The notes: generated from the letters alone by a model not told the origin. Shown: positions 11,816 to 24,897, numbered from the stretch's first letter. The stretch is DNA of 45,863 nt from Helochares maculicollis (GCA_033557835.1 JAWQRO010000258.1:1-45863), one strand, 5' to 3'. Made by a program: numbers and translations.

Positions 11816-12960
11816 CAACAAGAAGGAGCTGTAGCCCATCGCCTCAAAACTTTAAAACAAAATACAAATGAAAAAAAGGACGTCAAAGAAATCCATTTAG
11901 GAAATAGAAACAGCGAGGGACAGCCTCTCGAAGGAATAAGCGTTATTCAAATGTATTATCGAGACGGATAGGCCAAATGTGTTTACATCATAGAGTCAAG
12001 AATTAATGGGGTCTCCAGGGACAGAAAGTTTGACTGATGGCCAACTAAGATGGACATTTTGCGCTTGACAATGATAGCTTACGTATTTGTGCTATCTACT
12101 CTCCAGCGAGCAGAGGGTGGACGGAAGTAAACGTTACGCAAATGGAGGTATTTGTCTTCCTCTGGAATCTCTTACATAATGTGACGCATCAATCCGTCAT
12201 GACAAGTTTTCTGACCAAACTATCGCGAATATTTCTCTGCCAGGAACAGATTCTTAAATAAACATGGACATTTGTCACGATGGACAGTAAAATGTTAAGT
12301 ATTTTCTTATATGCGTAAAAGTTTCAGGCCGATTCGTTTCGCGTTTCCCCTTCAGGTTGTCTTTTGGAGAGGTTTAGTTTTAAAGTGGACAATTTTTGCT
12401 TGGATCCTGCAATCGATGGTAAGCACAAATTGGAAAACACGTGATTAACTTAAATTTTGGCGAGTTGAGTTAATTTTCGCTTTACTGGTGCATCTGCATA
12501 ACAACAAGAAATTAACTCAATTTTTCTACGTTGTTAGGGATTTTCAAAGAGCCGCTCAAGTTTTAATACCGCTGTTTTAACCAATAAAAACGTATTCGAC
12601 CTTCCAAGACCTGCGTATTTCAACTCATTAGTGGCCTCTAATATTTGGGGCTACTTTAGCAAACTTTTATAGCCGGCCGTTCGTTTTAATCATCGAGCCG
12701 TTTACGCCTTGTGGGGTCCCATTTTCTTGATTTATAAAATCAATGTCGCTCTCGGAGAGATGAAACCAGCCTTGACAAGAGAAGGATGTTGAACTTGCTC
12801 AGCGAGACTATTCAAATCGTACATCTCGTAGCCTCTGAAAATTAGCTGCAGTTATTAGCGATCAATTTACTGATTGACGCTTTTGATAATTAAATTCGAT
12901 TGCCTCTGAACGAACGGCTGCGGAAGCAAAACTGAAACAAAAATAATTTTATAACGCCAA
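11816..12960. other. GC-richer, complex block
   Basis: About 1.1 kb of non-repetitive sequence has higher GC than its flanks and little simple repeat. It encloses the candidate exon at 12356-12418. The texture resembles conserved noncoding or enhancer DNA in large introns, but conservation cannot be judged from one sequence. Confidence 0.3.
12356..12418 (+). other. Candidate 63-base internal exon
   Basis: The 3' site is strong (GCGTTTCCCCTTCAG ending at 12355) and the 5' site is good (ATCGATG|GTAAGC). The interval is 63 bases, a multiple of three. Two frames are open: the one starting GTT reads 21 codons (begins VVFWRG), and the one whose first whole codon is TGT reads 20 (begins CLLERFSFKVD). 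Neither peptide is recognised. Short in-frame cassette exons are common in large developmental genes. Both splice signals were seen; exon status is inferred. Confidence 0.3.
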
Positions 12961-13569
12961 TTCGTTTTTTCGCTTATAAATAGCTTAAACTGATTTTAAA
13001 TTACCCTTTAACTGGCACTGGACTTCAAAATGGATCAACATATGTTATCTCGTGCTTGGAATGATTCCAATACATTTGTCAAATTAATTTTCCGCGTTTG
13101 AAAAACTAGCAGGTACGCGGCATACAGAGAAAGCTCTACTTGAAAGCAGAAATTTTCTCCGCAAAGCCTCGGATAGATGCTATACTATCACGTAACAAAA
13201 ACAATACGGCGAATTACGTACAAAGAAAATGACGAAAGTAAATACCACTGTATCCAATTATCATTTTCTTTGAATATCAAATGTCGGTTGTTCTTTTAAG
13301 TCGGATACCCTGGGGAACGTTCTTTAAGTTGTAACATAAAATGGCCAATGAGAAATGGAAAAATTAAAAAATTAATTGAATAAAGATGTCAGAATCACGT
13401 TGTATCTTTGCGATTTTATCTTTTGTTTCCTTTTTGACTTGCAAACGAATATACTCTCCGTAATAGCTATCAGTTACAGATTAAATCGGTGATATTGATT
13501 TTTTAATGTTTGGATTGCGTATGATTTGTTTATAGGATTACAGGCTCCTTTTGTTTTCTCAACGATAAT
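12961..13569. other. Intermediate-GC noncoding stretch
   Basis: No supported frame or repeat was recognised. Confidence 0.5.
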
Positions 13570-14175
13570 TTAATTCTTTTGAAGGCAGAATGATTATGGA
13601 GTTCTTGTGGTTGCCGAATGAAATAAGAAAGTGGCCGCATTTCTGCAAAAAATTAAGGCCAGTTTGTGCCGAACGCCAGGGGATTTTTCACGTCAACCCC
13701 AATTCCAAGGAAAATCGTGGGGCGTCAAATCGCCCGGCGTCGTCATCTTGCAAATACACCAGCAAAAGTAGAGTCTGAAAATAAACCCTGAATAGAGGTT
13801 GAAATGTTTGAAAAGGCACCAGGCACCACGAAATGAGACGAGTGAGGAGTTCGCCCCGCATTAGTCTCGTAATAAATCTCTTGGTAAAAAACGGGCGGGT
13901 ATGTTGCTGTATGCAAATAAGTCGGCCGCCCCTTGCCCCGCCGCACCCCTAGAGAGACTGGCCGGTGATATATGGGGCACCAAGTGTCAACTGAGTGATG
14001 CATGGAAACCGGAGAATGAGGCTTCGGACGGGGAATAAAACACACTTCCTCTTGTAAGCCGCTTGTAGCTCGGCTTCAACAATCTAAATCTTATTTGTAC
14101 TTTATTTGGAAAAGGAGATAATATGGAATGATGATAACTAACGCTGCTTATTTTGAAACAGGCATTTAAAGTCAC
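13570..14175. other. GC-richer block with open frames on both strands
   Basis: Frames of 62 codons (+ 13590-13778), 100 codons (- 13743-14045) and 62 codons (- 13987-14175) overlap. None has a recognisable domain and none stands out in codon content. Treated as a GC-richer noncoding island. Confidence 0.3.
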
Positions 14176-14284
14176 TCACTGTATTTGTTAAAGCACCAGG
14201 AAAAATAGTAAGATTTAGACAGATGTAATCATTGGAACAAAATAATTAAGAAGCAATAATAAATTAATTGTACGTTGAATCAGA

Positions 14285-14300
14285 GTCGAGTGCACTCGAC
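14285..14300. repeat. 16-base perfect palindrome
   Basis: The arms GTCGAGTG and CACTCGAC meet without a spacer. The flanking pair (A, A) ends the symmetry. It may be a dimer binding site; no factor is assigned. Confidence 0.75.
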
Positions 14301-17300
14301 ATTTGCATTCATTCAAAACTATCTCGAAATGTATTTGGCTGCAAAAGCTGGGTACCAAAGGGTCGGAAACGACTCATCACATGCAATCTAGGAAATAGGA
14401 ATGCGACCGACTACTAACGGTGGCAGAATCTGATACTATTCTTGAAAATTTAACTTTACCTATATAGGTTATGAAAAAATATGTATTGCCATAATTTATT
14501 TATATAATAATATAATAAAAAACTAGCTTTGCACTAAACTTACAGTACAGTACGTATAGACTGTCATTTTTAGAACATATTCTTATAAAATATTTTACTA
14601 TTATTTGTTATATTAAAGAAAGTTGTGTGTAATATATTGCATATAAAGCAAGAAAATACATTTGCAATTAGTCTATTATGTTGAAAATTTTGATAATGAT
14701 GGCATTCTAAAGAAAATCTGATTTTCTGTTAAAAATATTAAATATGTAGATAAAATTTATTTTTCGATCATTTTAATGTGAAACTTTCAACCATTACAAT
14801 TTTTTTCAATTTTTAGATGGAAAATTACAGGCTGCTATGTATTATATTTAAAAATACTGATAAAGGTATTGAATAAACTGAACCAATCTTTACTAATCGA
14901 CACAGAACATTTCTACGACTATTATAAGCTAATAATATTAGCAAAGATGTAGATATTTGTTAAAAACATGGTGAAGAATGTGAAACTCTATTAACGATTG
15001 AAATAAACAATAATATTCTAAAGCTAAATTCCAGCTATTTTAGAATGTCGATTAATCCCAGCACAAATTTGTTTATTGAAATTTTTACAATAGAGATAAC
15101 AACCACCTACGGCTATACTAAATTAAGGCAAATACCAATTAATGTTCAAGTAGGCCCCTTTAAGTTTAGTAAGATAGTTAAATAGTTAAAATAAGATACC
15201 TTAAACGTAATTTTAACTAATTTGAGCGATGATTAATTAGAAAACGAAATCAAACATCAATTCATCATAAAAAACAAACCTTAGTTACAATTTTATTAAA
15301 TAATGAGCTATTGTAATTTTAGAAAACGATAGGAAGATGTGCGATTAATATCTAATTTTTCAACATCGAGTTGTTTTTAAATAATAAATAAATATTATAC
15401 TTTTTAAATGTAAATCAGAATAAATACAAATTATGGAACTCACAAGCTCATTTCAATGACTTCTGTTTTTGACTTTGCGCACTCGTCTTTTAGTACTAGA
15501 TTTTTAATGTAATAGAAAAAAATAAATGTTCAGCATCTAAAAAGCACAACTTGTTTAATTGAAAAAATATGGTTTAGTTTTCAACGGAAGAGGAAAGCAA
15601 ATTTTCTAGTTCTATTCAGAAGAATAAATGTTCGATTGACAAAAAGTATTAATATATCACATTATTTTTATTTAATTAAGAGTAAAATAGTCACAAAATA
15701 TTTAAAATATTTAATGGAATGGAGAATTTAAATATTTTCCACGGGAATATTTTGTTTGCTATCTTTAATTAAACCATTTTCCAATGGATTAAAGTGGCGA
15801 TATTTGCAACTATGAGTGAAATATCCGATATTTCATCATCTAAAAATACGCCATAAAATGAGTTGTATTCGGTTGCAAATAATTGATGTTTTTTATAGCG
15901 TGTAATTACATCGCAGTCATAATAAAAAGTTTAATCCATATAGAGTTTACGTAATGGACTCTAACCTGCAGGTACACCAAAGCGTTCCCGCAGAGAATAT
16001 TGCTGTCAGTATATTTAACAGTAAGGATGTCCCTTTTAAACAATGCATAACTTCGTTGATTGATCGATGAAGGTTGAGTGATCCATCTTGCTGCAAATAG
16101 TCTGCCTCATGATAAACATACATCTTTTTACGTCGGACAGTTCGCTTGATGGCTAAACAACGTTTATTTGACTATCAAACTCGTGTGTACTTTAGTTAAT
16201 TTGAGGACTTTAGCAATTCAAAATGATAACGTTTATCTGCTTAAAATTAGCCTAGAAATTATCTAATGAATAGCAGTTACGAGTCTTTATAAGAGATCAT
16301 GTAGCAATATCATATTTTCAAAGATTTTTCGTAAGTTTGCCTGTATCTATTTTTTCCTCAATGCAAACACTTTTTGAATTATATGAAGAAGTGCCATAAT
16401 ACTTAGGTTCAACAAATTGCACATAAGGTCTTAACTTTCCCCATTTGAAGGAAAACAACAATCAACAAACCACAATCGTAGCGCTTTTAAAAGCTGTTTA
16501 TTTTTGTCTATTAATTCTACATATACATATAGCAAATATAGGGCGAGATGATAATAGGTTACCTAGTTGGGTTTATGTGAGGATTGCCTCTTTGATCTCA
16601 CTTAGGCCTTCAATACTTACTGAGAAATGATTTTTTTTGTCCGTCCAGTTTGAAACATGAGAATTTTTGTTTTATCATGTAGATTTAAAATCTACCAAAC
16701 TTTAATGGATTTTCATTGATGATTTAGATTTATTACAAGGATCTTTATCAAGCCAAATCAAAAAATAAACTCACCCCTAAATTGTTGTAACTAATTGGGT
16801 GGTATAAGAATTAAAACTTCAGCTTGGTATTTGTAAAAGCAACTATAGAGAAAGTAACAGTAAAGTAAATAATTCATAGTTTTAGATGCATTGTCCTAAT
16901 AAACGTATCAGGGTGCCTTATAGGATGTTTAGATGATGGCTTTAATGGAGAAATAACAAGTGCATACAGCAATTTCACAAGATCCTAGCTTAGAAAATGT
17001 GTTGACAGAGAAGAGAGTAGTCAAAAGCTAAGTAAAACTGGCAAACAACAATGTTAGAATGAATCACTAAATCGAGTAGTTTCGTTTCTTACTAGAGTAA
17101 GCAATTTTATATGTACTAGGCAATTAGACAGTATGAAAATCGACAAAGCCAAGCTCATCACAGTCACCACATGTTTAAATTCTTGAAACTTTTTAGGGAT
17201 ATGAAGTCGCATCAAGTGTTCTGTTTTTTATATTCATGAGTAAATAAATATATTTGAATAACAATATCTTTGTGTCACACCAATCCACTTTTTCTGTTAT

Positions 17301-17790
17301 CGAAGCTCAAACTTATGTTTATTATTTAATCACTAGATTTGGAGTTGCTATTTATCCAAGAGCTTTGCTTTATCATTCAAGAGTTGTTTTGTGATTCGCC
17401 AAGTTCGACAGGTTTTAGGGTTTCATATAAGAAAAAACGACAATAGGCCTAAATGGCAACGTTTACTGAAGGTTTCGGATAGAATAACAAATAGTTGAGA
17501 TACAGATTAAGTATTATGTAAAAACTACTGTCGCTAACATCTATAAAATCGATCCTGTTAATGCACGAAAGCACTTTTGCGCAATTTTTAAATACCTCCA
17601 TACATTGTTGTACCCTCCAACGGCAAACCAACAAACAAAAGGGGCCGTTATGACACGAGATTTAATAAACTGAAATAGTTGGTATATCGCTAGCAATTTT
17701 TCGCCGAGGCAGGTTTAAAAGAAACGAAATAAATTTCCAACAGCTAAGTACACTCCACCGTAGCAGACCATCGTTACAATGTTGTAATAC
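14301..17790. other. Long AT-rich desert
   Basis: Roughly 3.5 kb has very low GC and only short chance frames. A small inverted repeat lies at 16679-16695 (GTAGATTT, one base, AAATCTAC). Nothing else was supported. Confidence 0.55.
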
Positions 17791-20040
17791 GCATTAAAAA
17801 GATAAATGATTTGGCAGTTGCTCCATTCTACGGGCTTCAGTGTAAAAGCAGATGTGTGGGTGATGCCGTGCTGGAGGAGGGCAGGAAGGGAACGCAGAAG
17901 TAGCAGTAGTCGGTCTTAAAACTGTCACTGTTAATGGCAGATATCCATCAAGCCATTCAATCACCATCATATATGACTCACTGGGCAAGGTTCAATGATC
18001 AACACTGCTACCGTTTCGTTCCTGCGAAAGCCTGCTGACGCTTGGCGCTGGAAGAGTGAAGAGGATCCGTTTTAGACTTTCCAACTGCTAAGCTGCATTC
18101 TGCATATTAACAACTTATGCTCAATACATTACCTTCACAAACAAACCATAAAAACCGACGACTATTGAAAAGTTTCTGTTGCCGTTTCAAGTAAAGTATC
18201 ACTTCTGTTGTATGTATATATGCATACGTTATTTCTGTAAGTGGACGTGACCTTAAAATGTATCACTCATTTAGAATTTTATTGAAATCATTTGAAACCT
18301 AAACATGTCTACCACCCATTCAGATGACTGCATTATAATCTCCTGCTACGATCATTACAATCCTCGGTTAAAAGGGCCTTCAGTGTAACCAAAGCGTAAT
18401 AAAGGAGCATGATATCAGGAAATTACAAGACTCAGGTTTCAAAGCTACCCAAGTGGCCGTCTCTCCCTCGACCTCGCCCCCCTTGAAAAAATATATAAAC
18501 GTCCCTCGCGACGATTTATGACATGATTGTCATTATTAAAGTGCAGCAACAGAAGTGAAGCGGTTATATTAGAATTGTGGTGGTCCTTTATCTAACGGCC
18601 CACACTCCTCTCTAACTACAGGAAATTTATAGGTTATTGCCTGTAAAATATTTAAACTTCTAATTATGAAAGTGGATAATAAATTTTGAAACAATACTGC
18701 TGTGTCCCGATATAATAAGACCATCTGTCGGTAATTGATGAAATTGTTCACCCATAACGTACCCAGTCAAAAGCTCGTGCACTAAATTTCACTTGCCTTA
18801 AATAATGCATTGCACCTTCAGCGAAACCTTAACGGCGTATCGAAACATGGAACGGCTTTTTAAATGGAATTTCAGCAAGACCCTTCGATTCGTGCCAAAA
18901 TATTATCAATGCATAAAAAGTTACGAACAAGCAAATCGAAGAACGAAAAGACTGTCTGACAGACAGCAGAGCCCTGGCATGGGGGGAACAATCAGGTACA
19001 GATGGCTCGGACGTGCAAGTCACTGCCCACTAAAACGAACTTATGACAAGTAATTCAAATCACTCTGCAATCACAAATCACAGATAGTCTGGCATTCGCT
19101 TATTAACATCTGAGGAGGCCGACAAAGGATTCTGAACTCAATTTCGACTGAAAAATACCGCCGAGGCAACCGCTCCACCGGTAAATACACATCACATTAT
19201 ATAACTACTCATCATCATCATTATTATTTGTTTGCGGCATAATAAGAATAATTTTTTAAAGATACACCAATCTATAGAATTGCGTATGTATCGCCGGGCT
19301 GGATCCTGGCTATTATCCGTTTGTTGCTGTGATCCTTTTGTAACAGAAGCGTGCTCGCAGCAGTCATAATTGTCCCTCCTTCGTGCTAACTGCATATTCG
19401 AAACGAACTTTCGATTAAGTAAATTGTGCATAATTACGTTTGAAAAATATTAGGTTAGGAGGTTTGTTTGGGGTAGAAACATCCAGGAGGATAATCATAT
19501 TAATTCGAAGTCTTTTTATATGTATCGTAGTGCTCCTTTTTTCGTCCTGGTAACGCGGTTGGGTATCATCTCATTTTGGTTTATTTGTTGTAATTATACA
19601 AAAAAAATCAAAAGGAATTGTACTGTTAATCTGAATCTCCTGCCAAATATTCGCCCGAAAAAACTCATAACCAGCAATTTAATTTAGGAAGCAATATCAA
19701 ATTTTCAGATGACTACTTTTGAAACTGACGGGTTTTGTGATCAAACGGTATAATTTGATTATTAATAATTTAATATATTTTGTGAAAACATTCGTATGCA
19801 TATACAATTTGCTTTTTAATTAACTAGCAACTAAACAGGTTTGATCACTGGCTTGGAAAACGGTATTGTTTAAAGAGGCTTATTGACGATCGACGTATTT
19901 TGGTGCATTTGAACAGGTAAACACACTCACAACAGTGATCAATTATGTAATGAAATCTGCGGCAAAATTTCAAAGAAACTTTCATGAAATAGTAATGCCG
20001 ATGCTTTGATAATGCGTAATGCTTTCACGGCCCAGTGAAT
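17791..20040. other. Mixed region with GC-richer patches
   Basis: GC-richer patches lie near 17820-18080, 18430-18560 and 18800-19150. A TATATAAAC string at 18492-18500 follows a C-rich patch and could be a TATA box, but no matching initiator or open frame supports a promoter. A near-perfect 15-base palindrome (CTGTCTG, one base, CAGACAG) lies at 18952-18966. A short ATC/ATT run lies at 19208-19228. Overlapping frames of 60 to 82 codons have no domain. Confidence 0.35.
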
Positions 20041-20640
20041 CCCAGGCTACGTACGTGACCCTTACTTGCTGAATACATCAGCTCTATCATAACTTGAAAG
20101 TTTAAATGCGTGGTAGATTGCGAATTTTAAAGACGCTCTATTCTCAATTATGAGTTTGACAAATTTAATACAAACAGAAATTTTGCTGAGCTCCAAACGA
20201 TTGATAAAATAATTCCGGTTAAAAATAAAGGAAGTATAAAGTTTCGAACCCACCGACCGACCAACCAACCGACATACGAAACGAGCGAGCCTTTACAGAC
20301 TCATTGTCTACGACAAGACGAAATTGCGAGTGGATGTCATACGCGGACTAAAACAAAACTTTTCTCTATTATGGAGTTGAAGCGAATGACAACTGTCAGG
20401 GAACATTATTACGGACGCCATCTCTTGTCAGTTCCTGTGACATCCTGAGATGCCGAAAAACTGAACCGCGTCCGACGAACGAGGATGATAAAGGCGCTAT
20501 TCGGAAGCAGACAGGGTGCTGCCCATCTCACCACTCATATTCATTTAGGAAGGACGCCAGGATCGTCACTGCGAAAATTGAAATATCCTCCAGCCGCCAC
20601 CGCCTGCCGCCTGCAGACAATGTAAGGACAAACTTCCTGC
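20041..20640. other. GC-richer, CpG-containing block
   Basis: It includes a short CCGA/CCAA tandem string (20250-20272) and a dense GC-rich section from about 20400. It contains the small open frame at 20485-20625. It could be an alternative first exon or a regulatory island. Confidence 0.35.
20485..20625 (+). other. Small open reading frame, 46 codons, possible first-exon coding segment
   Basis: It starts ATG ATA AAG GCG and ends ATG TAA in GC-rich DNA. The end of the frame overlaps a 5' splice-site match (CAGACAAT|GTAAGG, junction at 20621|20622), so if it is exonic the real frame would continue into another exon. The peptide (begins MIKALFGSRQG) is not recognised and has no signal peptide or membrane segment. 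Chance openness in GC-rich DNA is a serious alternative. Confidence 0.2.
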
Positions 20641-21205
20641 CCTTATTAGTTCCCTCTTTATTTTGGGTATTGTCACCGAATTTCTATGCTAATTTTTAGA
20701 GTTTAAAATAATTTTATTATTCCGTATTTTCCTCGTAGTTTTAAATTGTATATTATTCTGTTAAAAATGAGCTGAAGTTTCTTAGAAAGACTCGTCGCTT
20801 AATTATTGGTATCAAATATGTATGCAAAATCGGATTAAAGTTATTCAGAGTATTGTTCATTAACAATATCTTTAAAAAGCGTAATATTGTCGTATTTGTT
20901 GCTCTGGCTGATCTAGAGCAATCGATAAAAACTATTAGCTCTTGTATATTGTTTGTAAGGCGTTTAAATATTACCAATAAAGCTGGAATTTTCGCTTGCG
21001 TCCAACTGGTCAAATTTCTATTCCCAGTCATTACTTGAATAACTGCTTTACGATTCATAAAGATGTACAAAAATCCACTCAAGAAGTAACTTTTGTAATC
21101 GAAACACCTGTTTTAGTTAAAGATGTAATTTAAAAAATATATATATTAAAGTGCATAATCTAGGTTTATTTATGAAAAAGCATATCGGGTAAAATGCATA
21201 TACGG
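20641..21205. other. AT-rich noncoding stretch
   Basis: Overlapping frames run on both strands (109 codons - at 20753-21082, 61 codons + at 20853-21038) without domains. Nothing else was seen. Confidence 0.45.
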
Positions 21206-21209
21206 GTTT

Positions 21210-21720
21210 ATTGGTACATTCGCATTGTTTTCCTTGACAGTTTTGCATAACTATATTCGAAAAATCTCAAAGAAAAACGTCTAACGGCGATAAATCGGAT
21301 GATCTGGGTGACCCGGTTTTATTGCAAACACAGAAAATTGCATGACCAGGAAAGAAGGTCAACTTTATGACATTTAGGGCTGCTTTCTTAAAATCCCATT
21401 TTATCTATATCCATTTCCTTCAATTTAAGCACAAAAACAGGAAAGTCATGTTGGAACAGCGACCATTATTATCTCTTTTTATCTCACCAGACGCATTTTC
21501 AAAGAGGAATAGTTCCATGATTTTTTTTAGTCTAAAATCCACACGAAAACCGTTGTGGATGTGCATTTTCTACAGTCACTTATGGATTTACCGAATCTCT
21601 AAACGTAACAATTGTTATGATTTGCGAAACTATAACAAAGGATTCTTGATTGAAGTTGAATTTGATCAACTTCTTCCAATGTTCTTGGTCGATAAGTTTC
21701 AGATATGAACATAATTCTGT
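21210..21720 (-). pseudogene. Decayed DDE transposase fragment, Tc1/mariner superfamily
   Basis: Read on the - strand, 21323-21270 encodes NKTGSPRSSDLSPLDVFL and then meets a stop. This closely follows the (P/S)PRSPDLxPLDFFLWG block that precedes the last catalytic acid region in a large group of insect Tc1/mariner-like transposases. About 45 residues upstream, at 21456-21445, a different frame gives FQHD, matching the QHDGAPAH block of the same proteins at the expected distance. Farther upstream only weak matches remain. Stops and at least one frameshift show that the gene is dead. Terminal repeats were not identified, so the element's limits are unknown. It is a different lineage from the mariner at the right edge. 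Confidence 0.75.
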
Positions 21721-24130
21721 TTGTAAGCATGTTTTTCAAGAAAAGGTCTGCAAATGTTCAATTCTTGACTTTAGTGCCAGCGGACATTCAGCAACACTTT
21801 CATGACCGGTTTTGCTGTAAACAGCTTGTTAGAAGAGAGCCAGAAAGACTAAGTCACTAATGAGTACTATCTCAATTAATTTTTTAATCCATTCCTTTAC
21901 ATTCCAATATGTTTAGTCACTATTGTGACCATATTTTCTACGGATGTTTTGGACTGCAGCTGCCTAACCTTTATTCTTTTCAAAAAATTGGTCGAATTCA
22001 TATTTAGTATGAGTTGTGGAGATCCTTGATTTTAGAACTTGCTTAGGAAGAGGAAGAGATCTTAGTGTTTTTATGTTAATGTTATTGTGTAGTTTTGTGA
22101 GTATTTTATACTTGACTACTGAATGATAATGATAGTTAAAGCTGTGTACGTACTAATTTTGCGTATTGTGCAGCAACAAGCAAGCCTTTTCAATTCATCT
22201 ATAAAAAAATTGCTATTTCCTTTTACTCAGTCGATCATTTCAGCGTTCACGGGGTAACAAGCATTGTCACATCTCTCCCTTAGGAAAGAATGATGAAAAT
22301 GTAGTCATTCAATACTTAGAGAAAATTTTAAATATCAAGTTTTATATATTCAGTATTCATATAACAAAACGCACACATGAAACGTTTCTTGCTAACATTT
22401 AATATTGCATCTCTGCGCATTTATCATATTATTTCTTAAATTTCTATGATTTTTTTTAAGTGACAGATTTTTAAACATGAAAAAAGTATTGGCTTATACT
22501 TGACTAAATAGTGGCTGTTTACCTATTGGAATCGTTAATGATCTTTTAGATACATTGAATATCGGTGTATATGTGGCCCCTGAGTTGGTGGTGAAGAGAT
22601 CGGTGCAAATCCTAAGGGATAAGATTTGGGATTGGTCTTTTGCCTTTTGTGAGTAATAGGACAAAGCATTATCATTAAAAAGATATCCTGATTCTTATTG
22701 ACAAATCAGCTCAGCTCCTATTGGATCTAATTTTGGACAGAAGTTTCCACGTTCAAAACTCCATAAAATACTATGCTATGTTAGGTTGTCACTTCTTTCC
22801 ATTCAAAACCATTTCCTCGTCTCATGTTACAATGAGTTCAAAACACGAATTGCCAGTTACCAATACAAAAAATTACTCCAAATTGTTAAACGAAGTAATT
22901 GGTTTTGAGTTAAATTAAATTAACAAAGTATCCAAGTTTTGGCTCCAAACACCTTCCTAATGTGTTTGAGTTTTAAAACTGTTGAAAAACGACATTTTAA
23001 GTTTCAATTTTTTGTTTTGAATCTGTTACACTAGGATTACACAAATCTTTATTGTACTATTGGTCACTCAGATTTTGCTTTTGATACCGAAGTCATTGTA
23101 GTCCAAAACCATCGCTCTGACTAACAGCTTTGCTATTATATGAGCCCCGATTCCATTATGCAGCTTCGATGACATTTGGACTTGATGAAATTCACACAAT
23201 CAACAATGTCTTTTGATTTAGTCTGAAACTATTTAGTCATGAGACATTCATTGATTTAAAGATTTTTTGCCAGTAACCTAAGGTTAAGCAACACTTTTTT
23301 CGGTGAGTTTTCACACTGTAAACATTCGTGTTATTCAATGTTTACGTCAAATATGACGATTCAATCACTGGATTACATTAGTCTTTATAATATTTTGATT
23401 TATAAGACAATTACGGAGAATTAAGTAATAATAGGTTAATTTAAAGTATATGGGTAATTTTTGATGGAATCCATTTTGCATAATGCTTAACTTTTAGTGA
23501 TTTTTTAATAACCGACTGTGACAAAAATAGGAGAAAAAAGCAATTCAAATCAAGTTTTTGATAGAGTTCCACTTCACAACAGGTGGCAGCTATCAGTACA
23601 GTAGAGCGAATCTGATTTACTTTGCTTAGCATTGTTTGTTGATGCCGATTTACCACGGTTAGCAGTTGCAGCGGAATGTCAATCACAGTCATTGTTTTTA
23701 CTTCACGTGGAAAATTTCTGTTTGATTCTCAAGTAATGAAAAAATTGCGGTTGAATTTGCAGACACAATTTAAGTGTTGTTAAAGCGTTACACTTGATTA
23801 TATAGGGAGTACAGTTTCCACTTTAAAAATTGATATTTCGCCGTTTACTCAACTGAAATACATAATAGTGTAATTATAGCATACACATTTGTATAGTCGG
23901 GTGAAATTTCCAATGGTTCTGATCTTGTTAGGCACTGTCGCACACGACACGAAGAATGCAGACTTAACTACTATCACAAGAATTACTGTAGTAATTTATT
24001 TAAATTATTGAAATCGATCGATATTTCTCACTTCATAAGTTGATTGGATTTGTTATATCGGCAATATATTTATATAATTGTTTCTGTATAGCCAGGCAAT
24101 AGTTCTCATTCCCATAAAACGTTACGCAAA
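21721..24130. other. AT-rich noncoding stretch
   Basis: Only short chance frames occur. The part next to 21720 may hold more of the decayed transposase, too diverged to read. A TTTTCG|GTGAGT 5' site-like string at 23302 lacks an AG for recursive use. Confidence 0.45.
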
Positions 24131-24890
24131 CTGAGTTTTATGTCGTTGCTTAGGTAGAATCAGTAGAATGCAGCCGATACGCCGAAGCGAGTTGGGTCGT
24201 CTATTGCTTCCTCCTCAAGTTGCGTTACTTCGAATGGAACGATTGGTTTTGCTACACACTTTGAAACGTTATGTTCCAATAAAATTGGTAATAGGAATCT
24301 TAAGAGTGTTATTATTCCTTGTGAAAATTGGCGTATCGTCGGTTTGCAAAAGCGCAAAACTTAGTTCATATTTTATGGTGTTTATTAAAGTGGCCGAGGA
24401 AAAACAATTAGCTCATTGCCTCTAAGCGAACGAAAGCACGTACTTAGCAGGTATTGAAATCAAACAAAAATCGCAGCTCGTTCCGATCCGACACTTTGAA
24501 TACTGTAGCAGTGTCCATTCTTATATAGTGTTACTTACCCCCATTTCAGTTGATATACAACTCAGTGTTTTATAATGAAGAGTGGAAAAGCACATTCAAA
24601 GCAGTTGAAGTGCTGCGAACGTTTGTAAACTGGATGAGATGGACTCAATAAGACAGAGTGCTAACTCTACTAACGTTCGACGATTCCGGGGGAAAATACA
24701 CATTTCACGTGGGCACCTATCCTTATTCTCCTTTCGCTTAGTTGGCTTGCTGACTGGGACGGAGACAAGTTAAAAACAATAAAATCCTGGTGCTCGGAGA
24801 CGGACCTTCAATGTATATAATGGAAAGAGTATTTACTGTAAAACACTTTGATTCGAATTGCCTATCGTTTTCAAATGGTCACTATTATGC
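24131..24890. other. Intermediate-GC stretch with overlapping frames
   Basis: Frames of 85 codons (+ 24168-24425) and 65 codons (- 24160-24357) overlap and lack domains. A weak 3' splice match precedes the + frame (GTTGCTTAG at 24151). No gene is called. Confidence 0.3.
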
Positions 24891-24897
24891 CTCCATG

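Noticed and set aside
13743..14045. 100-codon - strand frame
   Set aside because: No recognised family; overlapping frames on both strands suggest chance openness.
18485..18535. TATATAAAC as a promoter TATA box
   Set aside because: No initiator at the right distance and no supported exon downstream; TATA strings are common in AT-rich DNA.
19895..19925. GAACAG|GTAAAC junction as a further ratchet point
   Set aside because: The tract before the AG is weak and GTAAAC is a poor 5' site.
20245..20275. CCGA/CCAA short tandem string as a minisatellite
   Set aside because: Only a handful of imperfect units; too short to call more than a simple-sequence patch.
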